Source: Thermoplasmata archaeon (GTDB lineage: Archaea; Thermoplasmatota; Thermoplasmata; Thermoplasmatales; Thermoplasmataceae). Taken from it: a DNA stretch of 40,710 bases. This document shows positions 28,499 through 37,075 of this stretch, in pieces. The position numbers and the translations under genes were made by a program. The first letter of the stretch is position 1; each line of letters opens with the position of its first letter. The notes under the pieces were generated by a model. The model ran no database searches. It saw only the letters and a list, made by a program, of their open reading frames with translations, and was not told the DNA's origin. Where the stretch lies: NCBI GenBank assembly GCA_021826765.1, contig JAKAYK010000002.1, positions 1 through 40,710 on the forward strand, written 5' to 3'.

Positions 28499-29401
28499 AT
28501 GTCAGGCATAAGTGTTAAAGCAGGTGGAATTTCTCTTGAAACACCGGGAATTCTTGCATCGGGCATTCTTGATGAGAATGGATACACCATGAAAAGAATC
28601 CTTCAGGAAGGGGCCGGAGGTGCAGTCACTAAATCTATTGGAATGGAGGAGAGACCGGGATACGTTCCTCCCGTTGTTTTCGAGGCCCATGGGGGGATAA
28701 TCAATGCAATGGGATTGCCAAATCCCGGAATAGACAACTTTGGAGATGAAATTTCAAAGGCAAAAGAATCTTCCAAACCGGTCATAGGAAGCATTTTCGC
28801 CTCCACCCCTGAGCAATTTATGAAGCTTGCAGAAAGAATGGTAGATTATGGAGTTTCTGCCATTGAACTCAATCTTTCATGTCCGCATGTCAGAGGGTTT
28901 GGTGCAGAAGTCGGCAGTGATCCTGTCCTTGTGAAAGAAATAGTGAAGAATCTGAAAGGTTCCATAAGCATTCCCATATGGTCAAAACTCAGTCCCAATG
29001 TTACGGACATCCTGAGCATTGCCAGTGCTGCATCAGATAGTGATGCAATAGTTTTGATAAACACAGTCAGGGCCATGGCCATTGATATATACGCCAGAAT
29101 GCCTGTGCTGACAAATACATACGGTGGACTTTCAGGCAGGGCAGTAAAACCTATAGGCCTGAGGCTCGTATATGAGGTTAAGAAGGAACTCGGACTGGAA
29201 ATCATAGGCGTAGGAGGAATATCAACGTGGGTGGATGCAATGGAATATGTCATGGCTGGAGCTTCAGCATTCCAGGTCGGAACTGCACTGTGGAATCACG
29301 GCAGATCAGTATTCAACGAGATAAATGAAGGGTTGGCGTCCTTCATGAATGAACACAACATTAAGAGCCTTGCAGAACTCAGGGGGGTTGCCATAAGATG
29401 A
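28499..29401 (+). CDS. pyrD: Dihydroorotate dehydrogenase, catalytic subunit
   Basis: NLSCPHVRGFGAEVGSDP, IPIWSKLSPNVTDI, GLSGRAVKPIGLRLVYEV, GVGGISTWVDAMEYVMAGASAFQVGTA. Confidence 0.93.
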   Translation: MSGISVKAGGISLETPGILASGILDENGYTMKRILQEGAGGAVTKSIGMEERPGYVPPVVFEAHGGIINAMGLPNPGIDNFGDEISKAKESSKPVIGSIFASTPEQFMKLAERMVDYGVSAIELNLSCPHVRGFGAEVGSDPVLVKEIVKNLKGSISIPIWSKLSPNVTDILSIASAASDSDAIVLINTVRAMAIDIYARMPVLTNTYGGLSGRAVKPIGLRLVYEVKKELGLEIIGVGGISTWVDAMEYVMAGASAFQVGTALWNHGRSVFNEINEGLASFMNEHNIKSLAELRGVAIR

Positions 29402-30144
29402 TGGATCATGTCAGGGTCACCAGAAAGGTCAGGGATACACCAACAGTATTCTCGCTTTATTTCAATTGGAACAGAGATGTGGAACCGGGCCAATTTGTGA
29501 TGGTATGGGTTCCGGGGCATTCAGAAGTGCCAATGTCCCTTTCTCAGACAGGAAAAGAGAAATGCCTTACCATCAAGATGTACGGAGATACCACCAAGGC
29601 AATGGATGCTCTCGAACCGGGTGATTTCATATACATCAGAGGGCCCTATGGAAAACCGTTCTCCAGGGTGAAGGGAAAGACACTTCTCATCGGAGGAGGT
29701 TCAGGGATGGCATCTTTAAGGCCCATGATAAATGAAGATTCAACCGGCATATTAGCTGCCAGAGGGAAGGAAGAATTACTGTTTGAAAATGAGTTCCATG
29801 ATGGAAAAGCCATATGCGTTACAGAGGATGGCAGCAGGGGGATAAAGGGGATAATAACTGCTGGAATTGATTCGGTGGATCTTTCCGGGTTTTCCATGAT
29901 ATACGTTTGCGGGCCGGAGAGGATGCTTTATGCAGTTTATAAAAATATTCAAGGAAAGACTGAAAATGTCGAATTCTCCCTTGAAAGGAGCATGAAATGC
30001 GGAATAGGACTCTGTGATTCCTGCTCAGTTGATGGCTTTGAGATATGCAGGGATGGGCCCACATTTAACATGAAGCAGGTTTCTGAAATGGAAGAATTCG
30101 GAAGAACCAGGCTGGACAGGTCAGGTAAGAGGATATATTTCTAG
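29398..30144 (+). CDS. pyrK: Dihydroorotate dehydrogenase electron-transfer subunit
   Basis: Ferredoxin-reductase fold; C-terminal Cys cluster MKCGIGLCDSCSVDGFEICRDGP; ATGA overlap with pyrD. Confidence 0.9.
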   Translation: MMDHVRVTRKVRDTPTVFSLYFNWNRDVEPGQFVMVWVPGHSEVPMSLSQTGKEKCLTIKMYGDTTKAMDALEPGDFIYIRGPYGKPFSRVKGKTLLIGGGSGMASLRPMINEDSTGILAARGKEELLFENEFHDGKAICVTEDGSRGIKGIITAGIDSVDLSGFSMIYVCGPERMLYAVYKNIQGKTENVEFSLERSMKCGIGLCDSCSVDGFEICRDGPTFNMKQVSEMEEFGRTRLDRSGKRIYF

Positions 30145-30150
30145 ATTCAT

Positions 30151-30780
30151 ATGTTAATGACAGAAAAGTTTCACAGTATACAGGGCGAGGGAAGGTTTAC
30201 GGGAATCCCAATGTTCTTTGTCAGAACAAACACATGCAACCTGAGATGCAGATGGTGTGACACCACATACTCTTTCACAGGTGGCCATGAGGAGAACAGT
30301 TCGGACCTTGCAAAGGAATGTGTTGATGCATGGGAGGAATGGATATGCCTGACAGGAGGAGAACCACTACTGCAGAGGGATGCGCTCAAACTGGTTACAG
30401 ATATCTGCAGCACAGGAAAGAAGGTTCTGATCGAGACCGGAGGCTCTCTCGATATAGCTCCATATACGAAGATAGATGGCACGGTTATAGATATGGACAT
30501 AAAGACACCATCTTCAGGCGAGGAAAAAACAATCAGAATTGAGAACCTGTCTCATCTCAGGCAAATTGATTATGTCAAGATGGTTATTTCTGACATGGAA
30601 GATTTTGAATATTCAAGGAAATTTATCGAAGAGCATGTCCGGGGAAATGAAGTTATATTTCAGCCTGCGTGGGGAACTGATCCTGCATGGATTGTAGAAG
30701 AAGTAATGAAGAGAAAGCTTCCTGTAAGGGTAATGCTCCAGGAACACAAGTACATCTGGGGCGAAAGGAGAGGGGTATGA
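30151..30780 (+). CDS. queE: 7-carboxy-7-deazaguanine synthase (radical SAM)
   Basis: EKFHSIQGEGRFTGIPMFFVRTNTCNLRCRWCDTTYSF; LTGGEPLLQ. Confidence 0.93.
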   Translation: MLMTEKFHSIQGEGRFTGIPMFFVRTNTCNLRCRWCDTTYSFTGGHEENSSDLAKECVDAWEEWICLTGGEPLLQRDALKLVTDICSTGKKVLIETGGSLDIAPYTKIDGTVIDMDIKTPSSGEEKTIRIENLSHLRQIDYVKMVISDMEDFEYSRKFIEEHVRGNEVIFQPAWGTDPAWIVEEVMKRKLPVRVMLQEHKYIWGERRGV

Positions 30781-32024
30781 CAGAAACTGCAGTTTTTTCT
30801 GGAAAATTTTACATGGACGGAAATTTTGAAGATCTCACCATAGAGGTGGAAGATGGCATCATAACCAACATCTACAAGTTCAGAAAGGGTATCCCTTCGA
30901 AACGTGTGGAACATGCCATACTGCCAGGTTTCACAGACATTCATGTGCATTTCAGGGACCCTGGGGAAACAGAAAAGGAAGACTTCGTATCAGGAAGCAT
31001 GTCATCTGTTTTTGGAGGAACAACTACAGTATTTGATATGCCTAATAACGCAATTCCCATAACTGATTATAATAGGTTCGATTCAAAGAAGGCATCTATA
31101 AAAGGTAGATCCTATGCAGATTATGGGTTATATTCCATGTACACGGGAAAGAATGCAAATATTATCTCAGAGGAATCAGCAGCATTGAAGATATACATGG
31201 GGGGAAGCACAAACTCCAAAGGAGCCGAAATCAATTATGAAAACGATTCGTTTCTGGAAAATTTTAAAAAAATGATCGTTTTTCATGGAGAAATGCAGGA
31301 ATGCCTGAACATGGGGGCTTTGCCTGAAATACATACTTTGCAGGAACACAGCCTTTCCAGAGGAATAGAGTGTGAAAGAGAATCTGCCCAGATTATTGGA
31401 AAAATGAAGTCCGGGAACATGGTTATGGCACATGTCAGCGACTGGGACAACGTCCACAATCTGGAAAATAGATTCGCCACAGAAATGACACCTCACCACA
31501 TGCTGCTCCACACTGAAATGAATCTTGGTGCATGGGGCAAGGTGAATCCACCCATAAGGGATCGAAGTATAATGGAGTTGAACAGGCAGGCATTCCTTGA
31601 CGGGAAGGTGGATATATTATCCTCTGACCATGCACCACACACTGAATATGATAAGGAGAGCATTGAGTATGGAAAGGCAGGAATAATCGGAGTTGAAACA
31701 AGGATTCCCTTGATGCTTGCGCTGGTTTACAAGAAAATTCTGTCTCTTGAAACTCTGGTGAGGACAGGTGCAGTAAATCCTGCTGAAAGAGCTGGCATAA
31801 AAAAAGGAATAATTCAGAAAGGGTATGCAGCAGATTTCTGTGCAGTAAAATTCTCAGACATGAAAAGGATCAACCAGGAAAGGCTGCATTCTAAAAACCC
31901 ATTCTCCCCTTTTCATGGTTTCGATGCAATCTTCCCACAGGATGTGTTCGTTGGTGGTGAACAGGTTATTTCTCAAGGGGATCTGGTGGAGGCAAGAACG
32001 GGAAAATATCTTGCTTTCAAATAA
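30777..32024 (+). CDS. pyrC: Dihydroorotase
   Basis: LPGFTDIHVHFRDPGETEKEDF; LSSDHAPHT. The ATG at 30777 (MTETAVFSGKF, overlapping the queE stop) fits better than the listed 30687 start. Confidence 0.93.
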   Translation: MTETAVFSGKFYMDGNFEDLTIEVEDGIITNIYKFRKGIPSKRVEHAILPGFTDIHVHFRDPGETEKEDFVSGSMSSVFGGTTTVFDMPNNAIPITDYNRFDSKKASIKGRSYADYGLYSMYTGKNANIISEESAALKIYMGGSTNSKGAEINYENDSFLENFKKMIVFHGEMQECLNMGALPEIHTLQEHSLSRGIECERESAQIIGKMKSGNMVMAHVSDWDNVHNLENRFATEMTPHHMLLHTEMNLGAWGKVNPPIRDRSIMELNRQAFLDGKVDILSSDHAPHTEYDKESIEYGKAGIIGVETRIPLMLALVYKKILSLETLVRTGAVNPAERAGIKKGIIQKGYAADFCAVKFSDMKRINQERLHSKNPFSPFHGFDAIFPQDVFVGGEQVISQGDLVEARTGKYLAFK

Positions 32025-32061
32025 TCGAAACTGCCTTGATATGTCGATAATCCCTTGATAG

Positions 32062-32146
32062 TTATGTTTCAGAGAAACATAAGCGGCAGGGGCCCTCAAT
32101 TTGTCACTTTCTTCCTTGAAGGTGTGAGAGTTTTCAGGCACTCTCA
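32062..32146. ncRNA. Candidate structured RNA or terminator region between pyrC and rnp4
   Basis: Two perfect hairpins: TTATGTTTC-AGA-GAAACATAA (32062-32082) and TGAGAGT-TTTCAGGC-ACTCTCA (32125-32146). Confidence 0.35.
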
Positions 32147-32213
32147 TCTAAGTCCTGAATTTGAAGAGTTAACATTCCCATATGCATATTAAAAAGGAAC
32201 TAATATCCGTTTA

Positions 32214-32501
32214 TTGAAGAATAAAAAAGTAAAGGACAGGATTGCACAGGGTCGTATTCAGGAACTCAATGCAATTTCATCATCCAATGAAGATATGAAC
32301 TACAGGCGCAATGCCATAATCCTCATGGAAAATATAGCAAAGAGGATGGATATTTCATTGAAGAAAAATATCAAGAGAAATTATTGCAAAAACTGCAAGA
32401 GGCCCTACGGTGATTGCAGCAGGGTAAGGCTGAAGAAAAATTGCGTGATTGTTACCTGTCTTGAGTGTGGTGATATAAGAAGGTTCAGATATCGTCCTTG
32501 A
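32214..32501 (+). CDS. rnp4: RNase P protein component 4 (Rpp21/Rnp4)
   Basis: Zn-ribbon YCKNCKRPYGDCSRVRLKKNCVIVTCLECGDIRRFRYRP; TTG start. Confidence 0.88.
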   Translation: MKNKKVKDRIAQGRIQELNAISSSNEDMNYRRNAIILMENIAKRMDISLKKNIKRNYCKNCKRPYGDCSRVRLKKNCVIVTCLECGDIRRFRYRP

Positions 32502-32727
32502 CGGTTTCAATTCTGAATATTACCTTGAATCCCTCAAGTGTTGCATGTATCTTGTCTGCAAACCAAAGAGAGTCCTCTTCCGTAGCGCTGTTCCCCCATT
32601 CGTAAACCATGTCGTGCTCTCCCATTATGGGCTTAAATCCTAATGATCTCAGTCTCATTATTATTTCACTTGGTTTAGCCCCTTCACTTGAAAAAGTAAC
32701 GCTGAGATATGTTTTCATTTTATCCAT
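32485..32727 (-). CDS. Conserved hypothetical protein, 80 aa
   Basis: Compact alpha/beta-like sequence with its own start; 17-nt convergent overlap with rnp4. Confidence 0.6.
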   Translation of the reverse strand: MDKMKTYLSVTFSSEGAKPSEIIMRLRSLGFKPIMGEHDMVYEWGNSATEEDSLWFADKIHATLEGFKVIFRIETVKDDI

Positions 32728-32778
32728 CGGTCATTTTATGACCATATTTATGTTTTTTTCATATTCGACGTTTTATAT

Positions 32779-33231
32779 TTATTGATTTTTCCTTCTAGCA
32801 TAAACATAAGTGAAAACGAGAAGAATCAAAACGGTGGCAATGATGGAAATCGCCATAAGATACCCGACCTGGCTGCTGGCAGGAAAAACAGTAAATTTCA
32901 CTACCTGGTTATGGAGTGTGAGATTGATATTTCCAGACGTGATGTTAGAAGAATAAAGTGGCGGAACAGAAATCGTATAATTGTAATTTTCAGGGGAGAG
33001 GCCGGCGATGGTGAGGTTTCCTCCAATGGAGAAATAATTCTTCCCATCAATGTGAACAGTGAAATTATCGCTATATGGCAATCCGCAACCCTCAAAAGTT
33101 GCTGTTCTGCTGGCCGTTGTGTTTGTTGAATATGAGTTTGAAAAATTTGAATAGTTGTTACCAGGAAATACCGTGGTGAAGATCAGGAGAACAAGAACGA
33201 CTGAAACTAAAACAGCAATTTTCTTCATCAT
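32779..33231 (-). CDS. Membrane-anchored surface protein with Ig-like domain
   Basis: N-terminal signal/TM, FEGCGLPYSDNFTVHIDGKNYFSIGGNLTIAGLSPENYNYTISVP, N-x-S/T sequons, C-terminal TM. Confidence 0.7.
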   Translation of the reverse strand: MMKKIAVLVSVVLVLLIFTTVFPGNNYSNFSNSYSTNTTASRTATFEGCGLPYSDNFTVHIDGKNYFSIGGNLTIAGLSPENYNYTISVPPLYSSNITSGNINLTLHNQVVKFTVFPASSQVGYLMAISIIATVLILLVFTYVYARRKNQ

Positions 33232-33405
33232 ATCTTTTCGAAATTAATTGAACATTAAAAGAGTTGATGCTTTCATCCTGACACGTCAAAGTATAATTTC
33301 AATTTAAATTATTACTATTATTTACTAATTATTACTTTTTAGTTAATTAAAAATATTAATAGCATTACGAAACAGTTAAATACATACTAACCATATACTT
33401 TATAT

Positions 33406-33618
33406 ATGTTTAGACCTTTGAAGGTGTCTCACGCACTAAAGAAGGAAGTCATAATCAGAGATGCAGAAGAAGGTATGATGAACAAAGCTGTTTTTGATTC
33501 TGTGGGAAATAAAATAGGGAAAATAATCAGAATAATGGGGCCCGTGAGGGAACCATACGGTCTGGTAGCACTTTCAGGCGATTTCAACAGCGAAGCAGAA
33601 CTGTATGTAAAAATATAG
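33406..33618 (+). CDS. gar1: H/ACA RNP subunit Gar1
   Basis: [29 protein letters not shown]; directly upstream of TFB. Confidence 0.85.
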   Translation: MFRPLKVSHALKKEVIIRDAEEGMMNKAVFDSVGNKIGKIIRIMGPVREPYGLVALSGDFNSEAELYVKI

Positions 33619-33628
33619 GGGTGAAAAT

Positions 33629-34567
33629 ATGGAAGATGCAAAAAATAAGAGAAGCATAGAGCAGATAGACAGATGTCCCGAATGTGGGTCCACGGACCTA
33701 TCAAGAGATTATGAGAGAGGTGAACTTGTTTGCAATAAGTGTGGAATAGTTATTGATGACAGTTATATTGACCAGGGCCCGGAATGGAGAGCATTTGACT
33801 CTGAACAGAACGAGTCAAGAGCAAGAGGTGGTTCCCCAATGACTTTCACCATACATGACAAAGGTCTCTCAACTGATATTTCCTGGAAAAACAAGGATTC
33901 ATATGGAAAATCAATTCCAACCAGAAACAGGGCCCAGCTTTACAGGCTCAGGAAGTGGCAGAAGAGGATAAAGGTTTCAAACGCTGCAGAAAGGAACCTT
34001 TCACAGGCACTCCAGGAAATGGAAAGAATGGCATCCAATCTCAGCATTCCAAATGATGTCAGGGAAACTGCTGCAGTCATATACAGGAAGGCAGTGAAAC
34101 AGAACATGATAAGAGGAAGAAGCATTGAGGGTGTTGTTGCAGGTTCACTTTACGCAGCATGCAGGATAACCAACGTCCCAAGGACACTCGATGAGATCGC
34201 ATCCATAACAAGAGTGAAGAAGAAGGAGATAGGAAGGACGTTCAGGATAATGAGCAGATATCTTCAGCTCAACATACTCCCATCAAAACCAGAGGACTAT
34301 CTCAACAGGTTCTGCAGCAAGCTGAAGCTTTCCATGGAAACAAGGAAACAGGCAGCAGATATTATAAAACTTGCACAGGATAATGATCTCACATCAGGAA
34401 AGGGCCCAACCGGTGTAGCAGCTGCGGCAATTTACATAGCATCCATCATGACTGACGAGAGAAGAACTCAGAGGTCTGTTGCTGAAGTTGCAGGAGTAAC
34501 AGAAGTTACCATAAGAAACAGGTACAAAGAACTCACTGAGAAACTTAAACTTGACGTTCAGGAGTAA
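33629..34567 (+). CDS. tfb: Transcription initiation factor IIB
   Basis: Zn-ribbon [24 protein letters not shown]; two cyclin-fold repeats. Confidence 0.96.
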   Translation: MEDAKNKRSIEQIDRCPECGSTDLSRDYERGELVCNKCGIVIDDSYIDQGPEWRAFDSEQNESRARGGSPMTFTIHDKGLSTDISWKNKDSYGKSIPTRNRAQLYRLRKWQKRIKVSNAAERNLSQALQEMERMASNLSIPNDVRETAAVIYRKAVKQNMIRGRSIEGVVAGSLYAACRITNVPRTLDEIASITRVKKKEIGRTFRIMSRYLQLNILPSKPEDYLNRFCSKLKLSMETRKQAADIIKLAQDNDLTSGKGPTGVAAAAIYIASIMTDERRTQRSVAEVAGVTEVTIRNRYKELTEKLKLDVQE

Positions 34568-34824
34568 TCCTGTCCAGTCAACTTTTTTACCAATTCATAA
34601 GATTTTAAAATTTCATCAACCAATCCATAGATTGAACTTATTTTATCAATATTGCATTTAAAGTGGAGTTCATTTCCTTTCATGAACATAAAGGCTTTAT
34701 CTTCATTTTCAGGTGATGAACTATTCATCACATTTTCAAGAAGTTTTGCTTCACCTTTTATTACAAGCTCGATCTCCACTGATGAATAATTGCTGGAAAC
34801 TATATGGTTTTTGCCAGAAACCAT
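34558..34824 (-). CDS. Pcc1-like KEOPS subunit candidate
   Basis: 88 aa; size, [35 protein letters not shown] and position are consistent with Pcc1. 10-nt convergent overlap with tfb. Confidence 0.6.
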   Translation of the reverse strand: MVSGKNHIVSSNYSSVEIELVIKGEAKLLENVMNSSSPENEDKAFMFMKGNELHFKCNIDKISSIYGLVDEILKSYELVKKLTGQDYS

Positions 34825-34872
34825 AAGACATAAATCCTAACTTTTTAATGGCGAATAGCATACAGGAGAAAG

Positions 34873-34957
34873 GCGGAGGTTGCCGAGTCAGGTCAAAGGC
34901 GGCAGACTCAAGATCTGCCTCTGTAGGGATTCGCCGGTTCGAATCCGGCCCTCCGCA
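34873..34957 (+). tRNA. tRNA-Leu (anticodon CAA)
   Basis: GCGGAGG...GCAGA-CTCAAGA-TCTGC...long variable arm...GCCGGTTCGAATCCGGC-CCTCCGC-A; 7-bp acceptor, 85 nt. Confidence 0.95.
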
Positions 34958-34967
34958 TTATTTACAT

Positions 34968-35233
34968 TTTATCTCGAAATGCGGAAACATAAAGCATGAT
35001 CTGAAACTTTCGAATCGCACATATAACTGCGATAAATGTGGCCTGATCATGAATCGTGATCTGAACGCAGCAATAAACATACGCAACATTGGTATGATAA
35101 AAGTAGGGAGGGGCATTCCCGAACTAACGCCTGTGGAAAGTGCTTCGGCAGAGAGGGACTCTCAAAAGGAGGTCTACGAGTTGTCACTCTATGAATCAGG
35201 AACTTCCAACCCTTCAGGGTGGAGAGGATGTCA
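34968..35233 (+). pseudogene. tnpB: Truncated TnpB (IS200/IS605-type) C-terminus plus right-end sequence
   Basis: CGNIKHDLKLSNRTYNCDKCGLIMNRDLNAAINIRNIG (C-terminal Zn finger and RuvC-III D-x-N-A-A-x-N-I), GRGIPELTPVE; no N-terminal catalytic region because tRNA-Leu lies immediately upstream. Confidence 0.85.
35199..35233 (+). mobile_element. IS200/IS605-like right end / omega-RNA terminal hairpin remnant
   Basis: AGGAACTTCCAACCCTTCAGGGTGGAGAGGATGTCA: stem around TTCA loop followed by GGATGTCA, the layout of archaeal TnpB right ends. Confidence 0.6.
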
Positions 35234-35273
35234 GAACGATCTCTCATTTGAAATATTCCGATCTGGGGTAAAG

Positions 35274-35528
35274 ATGGGCTTGAAAGAGAATAACTTCTTC
35301 ACAAATTTATTCAACAATTATGAAATCCCTCCTTTCAATAAAGTATCATCATTGAGTGCCTCATCAATTCAGGAAAAATTAGACCGGCTTGATCAGAATG
35401 TGAACGTTTTGGAGGTGATGATAACAGGCATATGTCTTGGACATGGAATATCTAAAATTGCAACGAAAGACAAGGATTTTGACATCATTGTGAAGGTTGA
35501 GCATCTGGAAATTATGGACGAACTTTAA
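35274..35528 (+). pseudogene. C-terminal fragment of a PIN-domain (VapC-like) toxin
   Basis: NVNVLEVMITGICLGHGISKIATKDKDFDIIVKVEHLEI resembles the VapC C-terminal half (D-x-x-I-A-x-x-A...T-x-D-x-D-F); the N-terminal half is missing. Confidence 0.6.
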
Positions 35529-35608
35529 ACACCACATTGTTTCATGCCCGAACTTTTCAACGAATTGTAAAATACTAATATTGAATTGAAAATTTCTCAA
35601 AGCTAACT

Positions 35609-36106
35609 TTATTTTAGATTTTCTTGAATTAGTTTCTCAACTATAACCACGTCTCTCCATTCTCCGTCAAGTTTTCCATGCTTTTGGTACACGCCCACTT
35701 CTCTGAAACCGAGTTTATTCATAAGTGCTCGGCTTGATGCATTTTCAACAAATACGCGTGAAACCAATTTCCAGTATCCCATCTTCCCCGCTTCTTCTAT
35801 CAATCTATTCAATAAAGGAGTTCCAATGCCCATACCTCTAAATTTTCTTTCAATATAAATGGAGAATTCAGCAATTCCATTATAGCACTCTCTACTTCTA
35901 TATGATGAGGTTGATGCAAACGCAATCACGATTGAGTCGATCTCAGCAACTATTATTGGATGGATTCCGTCAAACCACTTCTCAATATCTCTGTTATTTC
36001 TTGGGTTTACCTCAAAAGTTGCGACTCTATCTTCAATTCCCTGATTATAGATTCCTGCAATTGCATAAGAATCTTCTAGAAGTGCATTTCTCAATGATAT
36101 GTGCAT
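35609..36106 (-). CDS. GNAT acetyltransferase, phosphinothricin acetyltransferase-like
   Basis: IAGIYNQGIEDRVATFEV; EFSIYIERKFRGMGIGTPLLNRLIEEA; GFREVGVYQKHGKLDGEWRDVVIVEK. Confidence 0.9.
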   Translation of the reverse strand: MHISLRNALLEDSYAIAGIYNQGIEDRVATFEVNPRNNRDIEKWFDGIHPIIVAEIDSIVIAFASTSSYRSRECYNGIAEFSIYIERKFRGMGIGTPLLNRLIEEAGKMGYWKLVSRVFVENASSRALMNKLGFREVGVYQKHGKLDGEWRDVVIVEKLIQENLK

Positions 36107-36157
36107 ATTATGATCTTAATCACCAGAATGTTTTTACTCTTTTCCATGAATTATTAT

Positions 36158-36670
36158 TTAGAGGAGAATATACATGTACAATTCATCAAAATACCTGTTT
36201 CCACGCTTGATCGATTTTGGTCGCATACCATAGTCTATAAAACCGAGATTTCTATAAAGAGTAAGGGCCCTCTTATTTATGGTGAAAACACTGAGTGTCA
36301 CTATTTCAAGTTTCCCCTTTGCAGATTCCAATGCGCTGGTGATAAGTGCTTTACCAATCCCCTTATTCCGATATCCTTCCTTTATGGCAATTCCAAGAAC
36401 CCCATTGTGTGAAACTTCAGTCCCCGGTCTTATCCTGTGAATGTCGCATATTCCAACAACTCTTCCATCTTCTATGGCAACTTTTACGAATGCATCTCCT
36501 TTCAGGACGTTTTCATAAAGATTTGAAAACCACCCAACTTCACTCTCAAATGAAGGTCTGGCATGGAAGAATGTTATGCCGAATTCAGGATCCCTTTTAA
36601 CTTCCTCATAATACGAATAATAATTGTCAATAAGGTCATTCATATCATTCCATTGCAGTTCTCTTATCAT
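36158..36670 (-). CDS. GNAT family N-acetyltransferase
   Basis: GVLGIAIKEGYRNKGIGKALITSALESAKGKLEIVTLSVFTINKRALTLYRNLGF. Confidence 0.9.
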   Translation of the reverse strand: MIRELQWNDMNDLIDNYYSYYEEVKRDPEFGITFFHARPSFESEVGWFSNLYENVLKGDAFVKVAIEDGRVVGICDIHRIRPGTEVSHNGVLGIAIKEGYRNKGIGKALITSALESAKGKLEIVTLSVFTINKRALTLYRNLGFIDYGMRPKSIKRGNRYFDELYMYILL

Positions 36671-36942
36671 TCAATCAGCAAATTAGAAACTCATTATAAA
36701 AATTATCCACACAATTAATTTTCAAATTTGAATGTAATATTTCAGATATCTGAGATTATTTTGTCATCAGGGGCTTTGGGAAATAGTAAAATTGTAATGT
36801 TTCAGCATAGAGATATATGGATTTTTCTCAAGGAATTCGTCAAACTCATTTCTGAAATCATTCTGTCAGGACGTAAAATAGCCAAGAAAATTATGAGGTT
36901 CAGAGCAAAGCCAATAATGCAATAAGCGCGGTTCGATGAATC

Positions 36943-36958
36943 CATGCTTATGGGCATG
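36943..36958 (+). repeat. Isolated hairpin CATGC-TTATGG-GCATG, possibly a second IS200/IS605-like end
   Basis: Perfect 5-bp arms within GATGAATCCATGCTTATGGGCATGAGGGGGCCATCA; no TnpB alongside. Confidence 0.3.
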
Positions 36959-37075
36959 AGGGGGCCATCAGCAAGTTACAATCCTTCATGGGGCGGTAAT
37001 CGATTTAAAATAGGTACATCCAGCAGGACAAGGATGCAAAAGATTATCATAATACAAACATTGTAGGAATAAAAT

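Noticed and set aside
30687-30776. N-terminal extension of dihydroorotase in the ORF track
   Set aside because: Overlaps queE by about 90 nt out of frame; the ATG at 30777 with stop/start overlap is far more likely.
34848-34967. N-terminal part of the 226-aa ORF 34848-35528
   Set aside because: It reads through the tRNA-Leu gene; the ATG and first ~40 residues are an artefact of the tRNA sequence. Only the portion after 34957 has protein similarity.
36742-36753. TCAGATATCTGA palindrome
   Set aside because: 12-bp palindrome in AT-rich DNA with no promoter context; chance occurrence is plausible.
36728-36925. 65-aa ORF upstream of the glycosyltransferase
   Set aside because: No recognisable domain and lies in a likely decayed accessory region; could be real but unsupported.
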